This document shows, one piece after another, positions 27,283-38,916 of a stretch of DNA of 64,000 bases; position 1 is the stretch's first letter, and every line of letters starts with the position of its first letter. Source of the DNA: Mycolicibacterium sp. MU0050 (lineage in GTDB: Bacteria; Actinomycetota; Actinomycetes; Mycobacteriales; Mycobacteriaceae); NCBI RefSeq assembly GCF_963378085.1, contig NZ_OY726395.1:4092001-4156000 (forward strand). The letters are read 5' to 3'. The translations under genes and the position numbers were made by a program. The notes beneath the pieces were generated by a model, which saw only the letters and a program-made list of their open reading frames with translations, was not told the origin of the DNA and searched no databases.

Positions 27283-28152
27283 ATGGACAACATCCGGGGC
27301 AAGAACATCGTCATCACCGGGGCCGCCCGCGGCATCGGCTACGCCACCGCCAAGGCACTGCTGGCCCGCGGCGCTCGGGTCGTCATCGGTGACCGCGACG
27401 TCGCGGTGCTCGACACCGCCGTCACCGAGCTGCTGCGGTTCGGGCCGGTCACCGGCTATCCGGTCGATGTCACCGACGCCGAGTCGTTCGAGGTCTTCCT
27501 CGACAAGGCCCGCGCCGACGGCACCGGCCAGATCGACGTGCTGATCAACAACGCGGGCGTGATGCCCGTCGGCCCGTTCCTCGAGCAGAGCAAGCAGGCC
27601 ATCCGCACCTCCATCGAGGTCAACTTCTACGGCGTGCTCACCGGCTGCCGGCTGGTGCTGCCGGAGATGGTCAAGCGCCGCAGCGGCCACATCGTCAACA
27701 TCTCGTCGCTGTCGGGCATGATCGCGCTGCCCGGCCAGGTGGTCTATGCGGGCACCAAGTTCGCGGTGGTCGGGCTGTCCACCGCCATGGCCGACGAATT
27801 CGCCCCGCAGGGCGTCAACGTCAGCGTGGTGCTGCCGACCTTCACCAACACCGAGCTGATCACCGGCACCAAGACGTCGTTCGCGCAGAAGCCGGTGCAG
27901 CCCGAGGACATCGCCGCCGGCGTCGTCAAGGTGCTCGACAAGCCGTCGATCACCAACCTGTCGGTGCCCGGCCCGCTGCGCGCCGTCAGCGCCCTCACCC
28001 AGCTGCTCGGGCCCAAGGCGCGGCGCTGGCTGTCGCACAAACTGGGCAACGACACGGTGTTCCTCAACTACGACACCACTGCCCGGTCGGCCTACGAGCA
28101 GCGCGCCCAGAGCGCGATCGGCGTCGAGGAGAAAAAGCCCGAGCAGGGTTAG
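27283..28152 (+). CDS. Short-chain dehydrogenase/reductase
   Basis: The 289-residue classical SDR has the cofactor motif TGAARGIG, NNAG, the catalytic serine in ISSLSG and the YAGTK catalytic pair. The C-terminal extension beyond residue 240 (LTQLLGPKARRWLSHKLGN) is seen in mycobacterial SDR subfamilies, often annotated as retinol- or steroid-like. Substrate unknown. ATG 27283 is preferred over TTG 27259, which lies before a better-conserved N-terminus. Its stop overlaps the convergent LuxR gene by 4 bases. Confidence 0.9.
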   Translation: MDNIRGKNIVITGAARGIGYATAKALLARGARVVIGDRDVAVLDTAVTELLRFGPVTGYPVDVTDAESFEVFLDKARADGTGQIDVLINNAGVMPVGPFLEQSKQAIRTSIEVNFYGVLTGCRLVLPEMVKRRSGHIVNISSLSGMIALPGQVVYAGTKFAVVGLSTAMADEFAPQGVNVSVVLPTFTNTELITGTKTSFAQKPVQPEDIAAGVVKVLDKPSITNLSVPGPLRAVSALTQLLGPKARRWLSHKLGNDTVFLNYDTTARSAYEQRAQSAIGVEEKKPEQG

Positions 28153-30776
28153 CTGCCCGGGCCGGCGCGCATGATGGCCGCCAGGTCGCTGCGGGAGCTC
28201 GCGCCGACCCGCTGACAGGCCCGGTACAGGTGCCCCTCCACGGTGCGCACCGAGGTCACCAGCCGGTCGGCGATCTCCTTGTTCGACATCCCGGCGGCCA
28301 CCAGTTCGGCCACCTCCCGCTGCCGGCCGGTCAACGGCGTCGGTGACACCGGGCTGCGGGTGGCCGGCGTGCACAAACCCCCGCATTCCTGGGCCAGCTG
28401 CGCGGCCAGCGCGGCGGCGAACAGCCCCCGGCTGCGCAGCTGCGCCCCGGTGAAGGCCACCGCCGCCTGGGCCGCCGCATCGGCGGCAGCCGCCCGGTCA
28501 CCGATGTGCTGATAGGCCGTCGAGACCGCCAGCAGCGCCTCGCCGTCGCCGGCCCGCAGCCCCGCCGCGTGCGCGGCCACCGCGTCGGCCAGCGGCAGCC
28601 GCAGGGTTTCGGCCAATTCGGCGGTCCGCTCGCAGATCTCGCCGATGTCCTGGCCGGCGCCCCACTGGGCCGCGGCCTGCAGGCAGGCCAACTCGTGGGT
28701 CGGCTGACCGCGGCGGCGGGCCACCCTGGCCTCGGCCAGCACGGTGTCCACCGCCTCGGCCAATGAGCCCCCCGCGGCCAGCACCCAGCCGGTCGCCAGG
28801 GCCAGCGCGGTGTGCATGAACAGGAACTCGGGCCGCGCGCTCTGCCGGGCCTCGCCGAGCATCTCGGTGGCGGCCTGTGCCTCGCCCAGCTTGGCGTGCG
28901 CCTCGGCCAGCCCGAACACGCAGGCCGCCCGCAGGCCGGTGGTCACCCCGTGGGTCTCGACGCCGGCCAGCGCCTCGTGCAGCTTCTTGGTGGCCGAGCC
29001 GACATCACCGCGCATCAGCTCGACCGCGCCCACCATGAACACCAGGTTCGCGTAGGCGAGGCTGGGCATGTCCTGCGCGAGTTCGGAGAGCAGCTCCGCG
29101 GCGCGGCGGCATTCCTCGAGTCGGCCCGTCAGCCGGCACGCGCGGGCGTACACGCCGGCGAACCAGAACCGCATGTGTGAGGTCTCGTAGGAGCCGGTGG
29201 CCCGGTCCAGTGCGGCGCGCGCCACCGGCCCGATGTCGTCGGCGTGGCCGAGCGCGCCGGCGGCCATGATCAACGACACCGCGGCGAGCATCGCGTTCAG
29301 ATCGGACAACTCGGGGCAGTCCAGCGCGTAGCGGGCCTTCCGCTCGGCCTCGGCGCAGCGCGCGAAAACCGCGTCCACACAGGCCTCCACCGAATAGCGG
29401 GCGGCCCGCTGCGCGTCGGTCTCGGTGCGGCCGGCCAGCTCGGCCAGCAACTCCTCGGCGGCGGCGGGGCGGCCGAGCATCCAGATCAGGTTCGCCGCCC
29501 GCAGCGTCGTCCATCGATGGCGGTCGCCACCGCGGGCGGCCAGCGCGCTCAGCGTCTGTTCGGCGGCGGGCCCGTCGCCGGCCAGGAACCGGTTGACCGC
29601 CATGATCTCGGTCGCCTCGGCCGAACCCGCCGCCGCCGCGGCCGCCGCGAACCGCTGGGCCAGGTCCAGGTCCAGCAGGGTCATGGTGGCCCGCGCCGCC
29701 TCGACGTACAGCGCCGGGTCCGGCGGCAGGTCCGACTCCAGCCGCAGCAGCGCGCGCCGCACCAGGCTTTGTGCGTCACCCCCGTCCCGACCGGCCAGCC
29801 GCTGCGCCAGCGCGCCACGAATTTTCGACAGATACAGCTCGCCGGCCGCGACGCGGCGCAGCTCGCCGAACAACGGATGCGCCAGCCGGGCCGTCAGCTC
29901 GTCGGCGCACCGCTCGACGGTGATCAGGTGCATCTGCTCGGCGGTCTCCACCGCGGCGCGACCCACCAGGTCCGCCAGGACCCCGACGTCCAGCGGCTCG
30001 CACTGCGACAACGTGTCGAGGACGGCGGCCTGCTCCGGCGCCAGCCGATCCAGCTGGTTGCCCACCAGGTCGCTCATGTTCTGCGACACCGCGACGTCGC
30101 CGTCCCAGATCCAGACGCCCTTGACCTTGCGGACCCGGCCGGCGGCCACCTGATCCTTGAGCAACTGCCGCAGGAACAGCGCGTTGCCGCCGGTGAGCCG
30201 CCAGAATCGTTGTGCGCTACGGGCATCCATCGGGCCCTCCAGCGCGGCCTCGACCATGGCGCGGGCCCCCTGCGGGCACAGCGGTTCGAGGTCCAGTCGG
30301 GCCAGCAGTCCGTCCTTCCACAGCGCGCGGACCGCGTCGGGCTCGCCGGCCCCGGTCCGCACCGTCACCACCAGCCGGGCCTGGCGGCTCTGCGCGATCT
30401 GGTGCACGACGTGGGCGGAGAATCCGTCGAGCAGGTGCGCGTCGTCGACGCCGATGACCACCCGCCCCTGGCGTTGCCGGGCCAGCAGCGCCGTGATGAC
30501 CCGTCGCACACTGGGATTGGGATCGTTGACGTGCTCGCCGATGGTTGCGGTGAACGCGCCCAACGGGATCGGCCGGGCCGACGCGGTGCCGACGATCCAA
30601 TCGGTCTGGGTGCCCGCGGCGGCGGCCTGGGACAGCAACTCACGGGCGAGCCTCGTCTTGCCCACCCCCGCAGGTCCTGCGACCAGTACACCGGCGAAGT
30701 TGCCGACCCCGCTCAGAGCGCGGCGCAGGGTCGTCAGTTCGCGGTCCCTCCCGGTCAGCGTGTCACCGCTGATCAC
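28149..30776 (-). CDS. Large LuxR-family (LAL) regulator with ATPase domain
   Basis: The 875-residue protein has an N-terminal AAA/NACHT-like ATPase with Walker A GPAGVGKT (34-41) and a Walker B-like VVIGVDDAHLLDG. A long helical TPR-like middle follows, then a C-terminal LuxR helix-turn-helix (LTGRQREVAELVAAGMSNKE and the following recognition helix). LAL regulators sense inducer and ATP before activating transcription. No target can be named; neighbours are an SDR and metZ. The start is GTG 30776. Confidence 0.9.
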   Translation of the reverse strand: MISGDTLTGRDRELTTLRRALSGVGNFAGVLVAGPAGVGKTRLARELLSQAAAAGTQTDWIVGTASARPIPLGAFTATIGEHVNDPNPSVRRVITALLARQRQGRVVIGVDDAHLLDGFSAHVVHQIAQSRQARLVVTVRTGAGEPDAVRALWKDGLLARLDLEPLCPQGARAMVEAALEGPMDARSAQRFWRLTGGNALFLRQLLKDQVAAGRVRKVKGVWIWDGDVAVSQNMSDLVGNQLDRLAPEQAAVLDTLSQCEPLDVGVLADLVGRAAVETAEQMHLITVERCADELTARLAHPLFGELRRVAAGELYLSKIRGALAQRLAGRDGGDAQSLVRRALLRLESDLPPDPALYVEAARATMTLLDLDLAQRFAAAAAAAGSAEATEIMAVNRFLAGDGPAAEQTLSALAARGGDRHRWTTLRAANLIWMLGRPAAAEELLAELAGRTETDAQRAARYSVEACVDAVFARCAEAERKARYALDCPELSDLNAMLAAVSLIMAAGALGHADDIGPVARAALDRATGSYETSHMRFWFAGVYARACRLTGRLEECRRAAELLSELAQDMPSLAYANLVFMVGAVELMRGDVGSATKKLHEALAGVETHGVTTGLRAACVFGLAEAHAKLGEAQAATEMLGEARQSARPEFLFMHTALALATGWVLAAGGSLAEAVDTVLAEARVARRRGQPTHELACLQAAAQWGAGQDIGEICERTAELAETLRLPLADAVAAHAAGLRAGDGEALLAVSTAYQHIGDRAAAADAAAQAAVAFTGAQLRSRGLFAAALAAQLAQECGGLCTPATRSPVSPTPLTGRQREVAELVAAGMSNKEIADRLVTSVRTVEGHLYRACQRVGASSRSDLAAIMRAGPGS

Positions 30777-30794
30777 GGGGCGACTATAACGCGA

Positions 30795-32015
30795 TCAGCC
30801 CAGTGCTTGGTCCAGATCGGCGATCAGATCCTCGACGTCCTCGAGGCCGACCGACAGCCGGACCACCCCGTCGCCGAGCCCGATGGTGGCGCGGCCCTCC
30901 GGCCCCATCGCCCGGTGCGTGGTCGTCGCCGGGTGCGTGATCAACGATTTCGCGTCGCCGAGGTTGTTGGAGATGTCGATGACCCGCAGCTTGTCGAGCA
31001 CCTCGAACGCGCGCTGCTTGCCGCCGTCGGCGGGCGCGTCGAGTTCGAAGGTGACCACGGTGCCGCCGCCGCTCATCTGCCGCTTGGCCAGCTCGTACTG
31101 CGGGTGCGAGGTCAGGAACGGGTAGCGGACCCAGCGCACGCCGGCATGCGCCTCGAGGTACTCCGCGATCCGCTGCGCGGCGGCGTTGCTGTGATTGACC
31201 CGAAGCGCAAGGGTCTCAAGACCTTTGAGCAGGGTCCAGGCGTTGAAGGAACTGATCGAGGGGCCGGTGTGGCGCATCAGGGTCTGCACCGGGCCGTCGA
31301 TGTACTCCTGATCGCCCAGGATGGCCCCGCCGAGCACCCGACCCTGCCCGTCGATGTGCTTGGTGCCGGAATAGACCACCACGTCGGCGCCCATCGGCAT
31401 GCCGCGCTGCAGCAGCGGGGTGGCGAAAACGTTGTCCAGCACCACCTTTGCGCCCGCGGCATGCGCGAGTTCGCTGACCGCGGCGATGTCGACCAGCGAT
31501 TGCATGGGGTTGGACGGGGTCTCGAAGAACACCGCCTGGGTGGACTTGCTCAGCGCAGCCTCCCACTGGGCGAGGTCGTCCCCGTCGACGAACTCGGTTT
31601 CCACGCCCCAGCGCGGCAGGATCTCGTTGCACACCACGAAGCACGACCCGAACAGGCTGCGCGCGGCGACCAGACGGTCCCCGGCGGCCAGCAGCGCGCC
31701 GAGCGCGGTGAACACCGCGGCCATGCCGGTGGCGGTGGCGAACGCCGCCGGCGCGTCCTCGATGAGCCGCAGCCGCTCCTCGAACATGGCGATGGTCGGG
31801 TTGCCGTAGCGCGAGTAGACGAACCGGTCGACCTCGCCGGTGAACGCCCGCTCGGCGTCGGCGGCGGTGGCGTAGGTGTACCCCGAGTTGAGGTACATCG
31901 CCTCGGCGGTCTCCTCGAACTGGGACCGCAACAGACCGCCCCGCACCCCCACCGTGGCCTGGCCCAGGCCGTCGGGCAGCGGCTTCGGGATGCGGACCGA
32001 GGGAACCTCGCTCAT
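30795..32015 (-). CDS. metZ: O-succinylhomoserine sulfhydrylase MetZ
   Basis: MetZ is a PLP enzyme that forms homocysteine directly from O-succinylhomoserine and sulfide. The 406-residue Cys/Met-metabolism fold protein has the PLP-lysine motif SGTKHIDGQGR, substrate-phosphate contacts YSRYGNPT and ETPSNP, and the late region GDAKSLITHPATTTH. Length equals the M. tuberculosis MetZ. ATG 32015 overlaps the rhodanese stop, coupling synthesis to a sulfur-transfer protein. Confidence 0.95.
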   Translation of the reverse strand: MSEVPSVRIPKPLPDGLGQATVGVRGGLLRSQFEETAEAMYLNSGYTYATAADAERAFTGEVDRFVYSRYGNPTIAMFEERLRLIEDAPAAFATATGMAAVFTALGALLAAGDRLVAARSLFGSCFVVCNEILPRWGVETEFVDGDDLAQWEAALSKSTQAVFFETPSNPMQSLVDIAAVSELAHAAGAKVVLDNVFATPLLQRGMPMGADVVVYSGTKHIDGQGRVLGGAILGDQEYIDGPVQTLMRHTGPSISSFNAWTLLKGLETLALRVNHSNAAAQRIAEYLEAHAGVRWVRYPFLTSHPQYELAKRQMSGGGTVVTFELDAPADGGKQRAFEVLDKLRVIDISNNLGDAKSLITHPATTTHRAMGPEGRATIGLGDGVVRLSVGLEDVEDLIADLDQALG

Positions 32016-32425
32016 GACTGCACCCAGGGCAGACCGACGGCCTTCCACCCGGTGCCGCCGCGGTGCCCCTGGGCGTCCAGGTGCCCCTCGAAGCCGTCGA
32101 GCACGTTGTAGGACGGCCCGATCCCGGCCGCGGTGGCGGCCTCGGCCGCGCCGATGGAACGGTTACCGGAGCGACAGAGGAAGACCACCGGACGCTGCCC
32201 GGGCGTCACTCCGGCGGCCATCAGGTCGGCCACGAAATCGTCGTTGTGGGCGCCGTCGGTGTGGTTCCACTCGACGAACACCACCTCGCGCCCCAGGCTC
32301 GAGGTGTCGGGCACACCGACGAACTTCCACTCGGCGTCGGTGCGGCAATCGACCAGCGTCGCCGTCGGGTCCGCGCTGAGCATCGACCACGCCTGCTCCG
32401 GTGTGATATCTCCTGCGTAGCTCAC
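32012..32425 (-). CDS. Rhodanese-domain protein (Rv0390-like)
   Basis: The 137-residue single-domain rhodanese has the active-site loop FLCRSGNRS with the persulfide cysteine at residue 84, plus VDCRTDAEW. It may carry or deliver sulfane sulfur. The overlap with metZ (ATGA) and the conserved mycobacterial order suggest sulfide supply for homocysteine synthesis (inference). The start is GTG 32425; the frame extends upstream but nothing there looks like rhodanese. Confidence 0.92.
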   Translation of the reverse strand: MSYAGDITPEQAWSMLSADPTATLVDCRTDAEWKFVGVPDTSSLGREVVFVEWNHTDGAHNDDFVADLMAAGVTPGQRPVVFLCRSGNRSIGAAEAATAAGIGPSYNVLDGFEGHLDAQGHRGGTGWKAVGLPWVQS

Positions 32426-32445
32426 CGGAGCAAGTTTTCCACACG

Positions 32446-32886
32446 TCAGGAAACGGGCGAACACACCCGCCAGGTGCCGTCCTCCAGGACGAAGTCGGTG
32501 GGGGTGTCGATCATGGTGTCCTTGTCGTTGTCGAAGTAGTAGACGACGTTGGCCGTCGCGGTGTCCCCCTCGACGGTCACGTCCAGGACGTTGCCGACGT
32601 AGCGTGCGCCCTTGTCGGCCACCGACCGCCGCTGGTTGTCCAGCACCGTGTCCGCCGTGCCGGCCTCCCGGGCGCACGTGTAGGTGCGGAAGTCGTCGTA
32701 GTCGAGCCGTTGCAATGCGTCGTTCTGGCCCAGCGCGGCGCGCACGATGCCCTCGCGCACGGCGTCGTCGTCGCGGTTGAGCCAGCTCGCCAGCCCGACA
32801 CCGATCACGACGAGCACGATGATCACCAGCGCGGCCAAAAACGGTGTGACGGTGGCGCCTTCGGACTCCGGATGCTGGTCGGTCAC
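32446..32886 (-). CDS. Membrane-anchored NTF2-like hypothetical protein
   Basis: The 146-residue protein has a short cytosolic N-terminus, one membrane helix (about 15-36, FLAALVIIVLVVIGVGLASW) and an extracytoplasmic alpha+beta domain. Two cysteines (YTCAREAG and the C-terminal WRVCSPV) are spaced as in mycobacterial NTF2/DUF4878-like domains. It resembles the larger membrane protein at 41211-42011 in layout. Function unknown. ATG 32886 overlaps the purT stop (ATGA). Confidence 0.75.
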   Translation of the reverse strand: MTDQHPESEGATVTPFLAALVIIVLVVIGVGLASWLNRDDDAVREGIVRAALGQNDALQRLDYDDFRTYTCAREAGTADTVLDNQRRSVADKGARYVGNVLDVTVEGDTATANVVYYFDNDKDTMIDTPTDFVLEDGTWRVCSPVS

Positions 32887-34049
32887 GTTGTACTCCCTGT
32901 CAGCGGGTTGCCCCGCAATGCCTGCGCCGCCTGCCGGGCCCGCTCCCGGGCCCCGGCGACGGTCGGTGCCGTCGCCGACACCACTTCGAACCGGCTGCGG
33001 CCGGTCCCGACGGGCCCCAGCGGCGCCGGAAACAACATCACGTCGGTCTCCGGAACGCTCAGGGCCCCGGAGAGGTTATCGCGAGCCCCCGGCAGGTAGC
33101 TCACCTCGACGGCACCCGGCGAGATCATGATGGTGTCCACCGGCAGTCTGAGCACCGCGCGGGCGTGCAGATCCAGCGCGGAGAGCCGCTGGGTGCGCAG
33201 GGTCACCAGGGCGCTGTCGTGCGGCAGGACCGTGACGTCGGCGAAGTACACCTCGTCGCCCCGGACCAGCAGTTCCACCCCGAACAGGCCGCGGCCGCCG
33301 AGAGCGGTCACCACCCGCGCGGCGATCGAGCGGGCCGAATCCAGCGCGACGGGCGTCATCGGCGCCGGCTGCCACGCCTCCAGCACACCGGCCACGTGCC
33401 GGTGCCCGATCGGCTCGCAGAACCCGGGAGCCACCGATTCGCCGGTGCGCACCGCCAGCAGGGTGACCTCGTCGTCGACCTCCACCACCGATTCGACCAA
33501 CACGCGGCCGGGGGTTCCGCCGCCGGCCGGGGCCGCACGGTGCCACGCGGCCTCGATGTCGTCCGCGCGCAGCAACACCGATTGCCCCTCGCCGGGCAGC
33601 GCCGACAGCGGCTTGACCACCAGCGGATACCCGGCGTGCGCGGCGATGGCGCCCAGCTCGTCGATGCCGCCGGCGAACCAGAACGGCGCCGTGGGCAGGC
33701 CCAGCTCGTCGGCCGCCAGCCGGCGCAGCGCCTCGCGGTCCAACATCAGCCGGGTCCGGCGCGCGCTCGGCACCACCGACAGTCCCGCGGCCTCCGCAGC
33801 GGCCAGCGCCTCCGGCGCTACCGACTCGGTCGCCGGGACCAGGATGTCGGGGGCGAACCGCTCGATGGCCGCGTGCACCGCGTCGGCATCGGTGAGGTCG
33901 AGGACCGCGGAGTCGTCGGCGAAGGCCCGCGCGGACGCGTCCGGGTGGCTGTCCGCGGCGATCACCACCGCCCCCAGCCGCTGGAAGCTGAGCACCACCT
34001 CGCGGCCGAGTTCGCCCGAACCCAGAAGCAGGATTCGCGGCGCCGACAT
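32883..34049 (-). CDS. purT: Formate-dependent GAR transformylase PurT
   Basis: PurT is an ATP-grasp enzyme that formylates glycinamide ribotide with formate and ATP in purine synthesis. The 388-residue product has the N-terminal motif LLLGSGELGREVVLSFQRLG, PATESVAPEAL, the ATP-grasp core PLVVKPLSALPGEGQSVL, and FGVELLVRGDEVYFADVTVLPHD (written here as its two halves FGVELLVRGDEVYF and ADVTVLPHD). It is a little short for the family (about 390-420). ATG 34049 is chosen, with ATG 34061 possible. It heads the purT-hypothetical-rhodanese-metZ operon. Confidence 0.92.
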   Translation of the reverse strand: MSAPRILLLGSGELGREVVLSFQRLGAVVIAADSHPDASARAFADDSAVLDLTDADAVHAAIERFAPDILVPATESVAPEALAAAEAAGLSVVPSARRTRLMLDREALRRLAADELGLPTAPFWFAGGIDELGAIAAHAGYPLVVKPLSALPGEGQSVLLRADDIEAAWHRAAPAGGGTPGRVLVESVVEVDDEVTLLAVRTGESVAPGFCEPIGHRHVAGVLEAWQPAPMTPVALDSARSIAARVVTALGGRGLFGVELLVRGDEVYFADVTVLPHDSALVTLRTQRLSALDLHARAVLRLPVDTIMISPGAVEVSYLPGARDNLSGALSVPETDVMLFPAPLGPVGTGRSRFEVVSATAPTVAGARERARQAAQALRGNPLTGSTT

Positions 34050-34121
34050 GGTTTCCACCATAGGCGTCACCGCCGGCCCCGGAAGGTTAGGCAATCGAAG
34101 GATCTGGGTACGTTGGAGCGC

Positions 34122-36188
34122 GTGAACTGGGACCGCCTTGCTGCCGTCGTCACCGCGCCCCGCTCGTGGGTGCTCGCCCTGCTGATCGCGTTGGCCTCGG
34201 GTTTGCTGCTCGGGTTGGCCGGCAGCGACGACTCGGCGTCCCAGTCCCCGATAGCGCTGCCGAGCTCGGCGGAATCCGCCCGCGCCGCCGAGGCGGCCCA
34301 AGGCTTCCCTGGCGGGGATCAGGCCCCGGCGATCCTGGTGGTCACCCGCGCCGACGAGGCCCCGCTGGGGCCCGACGACGTGGGTGCCGCCGAGGCCGCC
34401 TACCAGCGGATGACCGCGCAGGTCGGCGCTCCGCCCGGCGGACCGCCGCTGACGGTGTCCGACGACGGCCGGGCGGCGCTGGCCGCGGTCGGGATGGACG
34501 GCACCCTGTCGGGCTTCGATCTGCGCGACGCCGTCGACGCGGTGCGCGGGGCCGCCGCCGACGGGCTGCCGCCGGGGCTGCGCGCGGAGGTGACCGGTGG
34601 GCCGGCGTTCGGCGCGGACATCGCCGATGCGTTCTCGGGCGCCAACATCACGCTGCTCGCGGTGACGGCCGCCGTGGTGGCGCTGCTGCTGATCCTCACC
34701 TACCGCTCGCCGGTGCTGTTCTTGGTGCCGTTGGCGGTGATCGGCTTCGCCGACCGGGTCGGGGCCACCCTGGGCACCTCGGTGACCTCGCTCGCCGGGC
34801 TGACCCCCGACGGTTCCACCTCCGGCATCACCAGCGTGCTGGTGTTCGGGGCGGGCACCAACTACGCGCTGTTGCTGATCTCGCGGTATCGCGAGGAGTT
34901 GCGGATGGCCGCCGACCATCGCGAGGCGCTGCGCATCGCGGTGCGCAACGCCGGCCCGGCGATCCTGGCCAGCAACGCCACCGTGGTGCTGGCGCTGCTG
35001 ACGCTGCTGCTGGCGGGCGCACCGAGCACCCGCAGCCTGGGCCTGCAGGCGGCCTCGGGACTTGTTGTCGCCGCGGTGTTCTCGTTGTTGGTGCTGCCCC
35101 CGCTGCTGGCGCTGTTCGGGGTCCGGCTGTTCTGGCCGTTCATCCCGTCTCGCGAGGACCGCGACCTCACCGAAGCCGGAATCTGGCACCGCATCGCCAC
35201 CGCGGTGTCGCGGCGGCCGGCGGCGGTGCTGGTGGCCTCCTTCGCGGGCCTGGCGGTCCTGACGTGCGGGCTGCTGGGCACCTCGATCGGCCTGACGCAG
35301 ACCGAACAGTTCCGGGTGGAGGCCGAGTCGGTCACCGGCTACGAAACCCTGGCCGAACACTTCCCCAGCGGGCTGACCGATCCGACCCGGGTAATCGCGG
35401 CCAGCGACCGCGGCGCGCAGATCCAGGCCGCAATCGAGGGCACCGACGGGGTGGTCTCGGCGGCCCCCGGCGGCGAGGACGGCGCGGGCAGCACGCAGTG
35501 GTCGGTGATCACCGACGCCGACCCGGCCAGCGATGAGGCCTTCGAAACCATTGCGGCGCTGCGTGACTCGGTACACGCGGTGGACCCCGACGCACTGGTC
35601 GGCGGTGCGGACGCCCAAGCGCTGGACGCCCGCGACGCGGCCGTCGACGACCGGCTGCTGATCATCCCGGCCATCCTGGTGGTGGTGCTGGCCGTGCTGC
35701 TGGTGCTGCTGCGCTCCGTGGTGGCCCCGCTGCTGCTGGTCACCGCGACCGTGGCCTCCTCGATGGCCGCGCTGGGCCTCGGCGGCTGGGTGAGCATCCA
35801 CGTGTTCGGCTTCCCGGCGCTGGACAACACCACCCCGCTGTTCGCGTTCCTGTTCCTGGTCGCGCTCGGCGTGGACTACACGATCTTCCTGGTGACCCGG
35901 GCGCGCGAGGAGACCGTCACGTTCGGCACCCGCCAGGGCATCGTGCGCGCGGTCTCGGCCACCGGCGCGGTCATCACCAGCGCCGGCATCGTGCTGGCGG
36001 CGGTGTTCTGCGTCCTCGGCGTGCTGCCGCTGATCGTGCTGACGCAGCTGGGCATCATCGTGGGCCTCGGCATCCTGTTGGACACCTTCCTGGTCCGCAC
36101 GGTGGTGATCCCGGCGCTGTTCTCGCTGATCGGCCCCAAGGTGTGGTGGCCGGCCCGGCTGGACCCCGCCGAGCCGGCGTCGCGCTAG
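34122..36188 (+). CDS. MmpL-type RND transporter
   Basis: The 688-residue membrane protein has two MMPL repeats, each with a periplasmic loop after one helix and then a group of five or six helices. The first group is at about 165-345 (GANITLLAVTAAVVALLL, SGITSVLVFGAGTNYALLLI). The second is at about 515-680 (NTTPLFAFLFLVALGVDYTI, where GVDYT is the proton-relay-type motif). Length and lack of an mmpS partner place it with the compact YdfJ-like MmpL proteins, proton-driven exporters of lipids or drugs. Start GTG 34122. Substrate unknown. Confidence 0.9.
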   Translation: MNWDRLAAVVTAPRSWVLALLIALASGLLLGLAGSDDSASQSPIALPSSAESARAAEAAQGFPGGDQAPAILVVTRADEAPLGPDDVGAAEAAYQRMTAQVGAPPGGPPLTVSDDGRAALAAVGMDGTLSGFDLRDAVDAVRGAAADGLPPGLRAEVTGGPAFGADIADAFSGANITLLAVTAAVVALLLILTYRSPVLFLVPLAVIGFADRVGATLGTSVTSLAGLTPDGSTSGITSVLVFGAGTNYALLLISRYREELRMAADHREALRIAVRNAGPAILASNATVVLALLTLLLAGAPSTRSLGLQAASGLVVAAVFSLLVLPPLLALFGVRLFWPFIPSREDRDLTEAGIWHRIATAVSRRPAAVLVASFAGLAVLTCGLLGTSIGLTQTEQFRVEAESVTGYETLAEHFPSGLTDPTRVIAASDRGAQIQAAIEGTDGVVSAAPGGEDGAGSTQWSVITDADPASDEAFETIAALRDSVHAVDPDALVGGADAQALDARDAAVDDRLLIIPAILVVVLAVLLVLLRSVVAPLLLVTATVASSMAALGLGGWVSIHVFGFPALDNTTPLFAFLFLVALGVDYTIFLVTRAREETVTFGTRQGIVRAVSATGAVITSAGIVLAAVFCVLGVLPLIVLTQLGIIVGLGILLDTFLVRTVVIPALFSLIGPKVWWPARLDPAEPASR

Positions 36189-36831
36189 GGCTGCCCGGCC
36201 AGCAGCCGCACCATCAGGCCGTTGGCCTCGGCCAGCAGGTTGCCGTCCGCGTCGCGCAGCTCGGCGTTCACAAATGCCTTGCGCCCCTGCGCTTCCCGGA
36301 GCCATCCGCGCGCGTGCAGCTCGGTGTCGATCGGGGTGATCTTGCGGTAGTCGACGTTCAGGTAGGCGGTGCGGCTGATCGGCCGACCGGTCGCGTGGAT
36401 CACCATCCCGAACATGGAGTCGAACAGCAACGGCAGCACCCCGCCGTGCACGGCGTAGTTGCCCCCGACATGGAAGCGGGAAAACGTGACCCGCAGCAGC
36501 ACCTCGTCGGCCTCGAACTTGTCGACGACCCACGGCGGCATCAGCAGGCTGCCCGCGCCCGGCAGGTCCGGCACCCGGTTGGCCGGGCCGACCCCCTCGC
36601 CGGCCTCGAACGGCGCGAGTTGGGCGACCAGCGCCTCCACCCGCCCGGCGGCATCGGTCCAGGTCTGCGGGTCGGGATCGGCCGAGACCGCCAGGTCCTG
36701 CAGCCGGCGCATGGCGGTCAGGAACCGCTCGAACCCCGGGCCGGGCTGGGCCGCCTCGAACACCGGGAAGCCGCCGTGACGGTCATAGTCCGGATCGACG
36801 CGTCGTGGGTCCGGGCCGGGTTCGGTCGCCA

Positions 36832-36832
<1 letters not shown>
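36185..36832 (-). CDS. Hotdog-fold thioesterase-like protein (Rv0356c-like)
   Basis: The 215-residue protein has a C-terminal PaaI-type hotdog domain (about 95-210), with NYAVHGGVLPLLFDSMFGM as the catalytic/helix segment and TAYLNVDYRKITP as the next strand. The family hydrolyses acyl-CoA thioesters. The N-terminal 90 residues are specific to the mycobacterial group. GTG 36832 overlaps the purA stop by one base, so it is translated as the second gene of a purA operon. Its end overlaps the convergent MmpL gene by 4 bases. Confidence 0.82.
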
Positions 36833-38816
<1,984 letters not shown>

Positions 38817-38821
38817 GACCC

Positions 38822-38842
38822 GCGGGTGCGGCAGGCACCCGC
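38822..38842 (+). terminator. Hairpin after the Rv0358-like gene
   Basis: GCGGGTGC (38822-38829) and GCACCCGC (38835-38842) form a perfect 8-base stem with a GGCAG loop, 5 bases after the stop codon. There is no T-run after it, as is common for mycobacterial terminator candidates. Confidence 0.45.
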
Positions 38843-38916
38843 CGAAATTGCACGCAGGGCTGCGCGGAGCGCGGAAGCACCGCCGTGGCCGCATTCTCGC
38901 GCGGTAGTTTTCAAGC

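Noticed and set aside
34050-36533. Long minus-strand frame joined in front of purT, opposite the MmpL gene
   Set aside because: The sequence is low-complexity Gly/Arg/Gln-rich and antisense to a clear transporter; PurT homology begins only at 34049.
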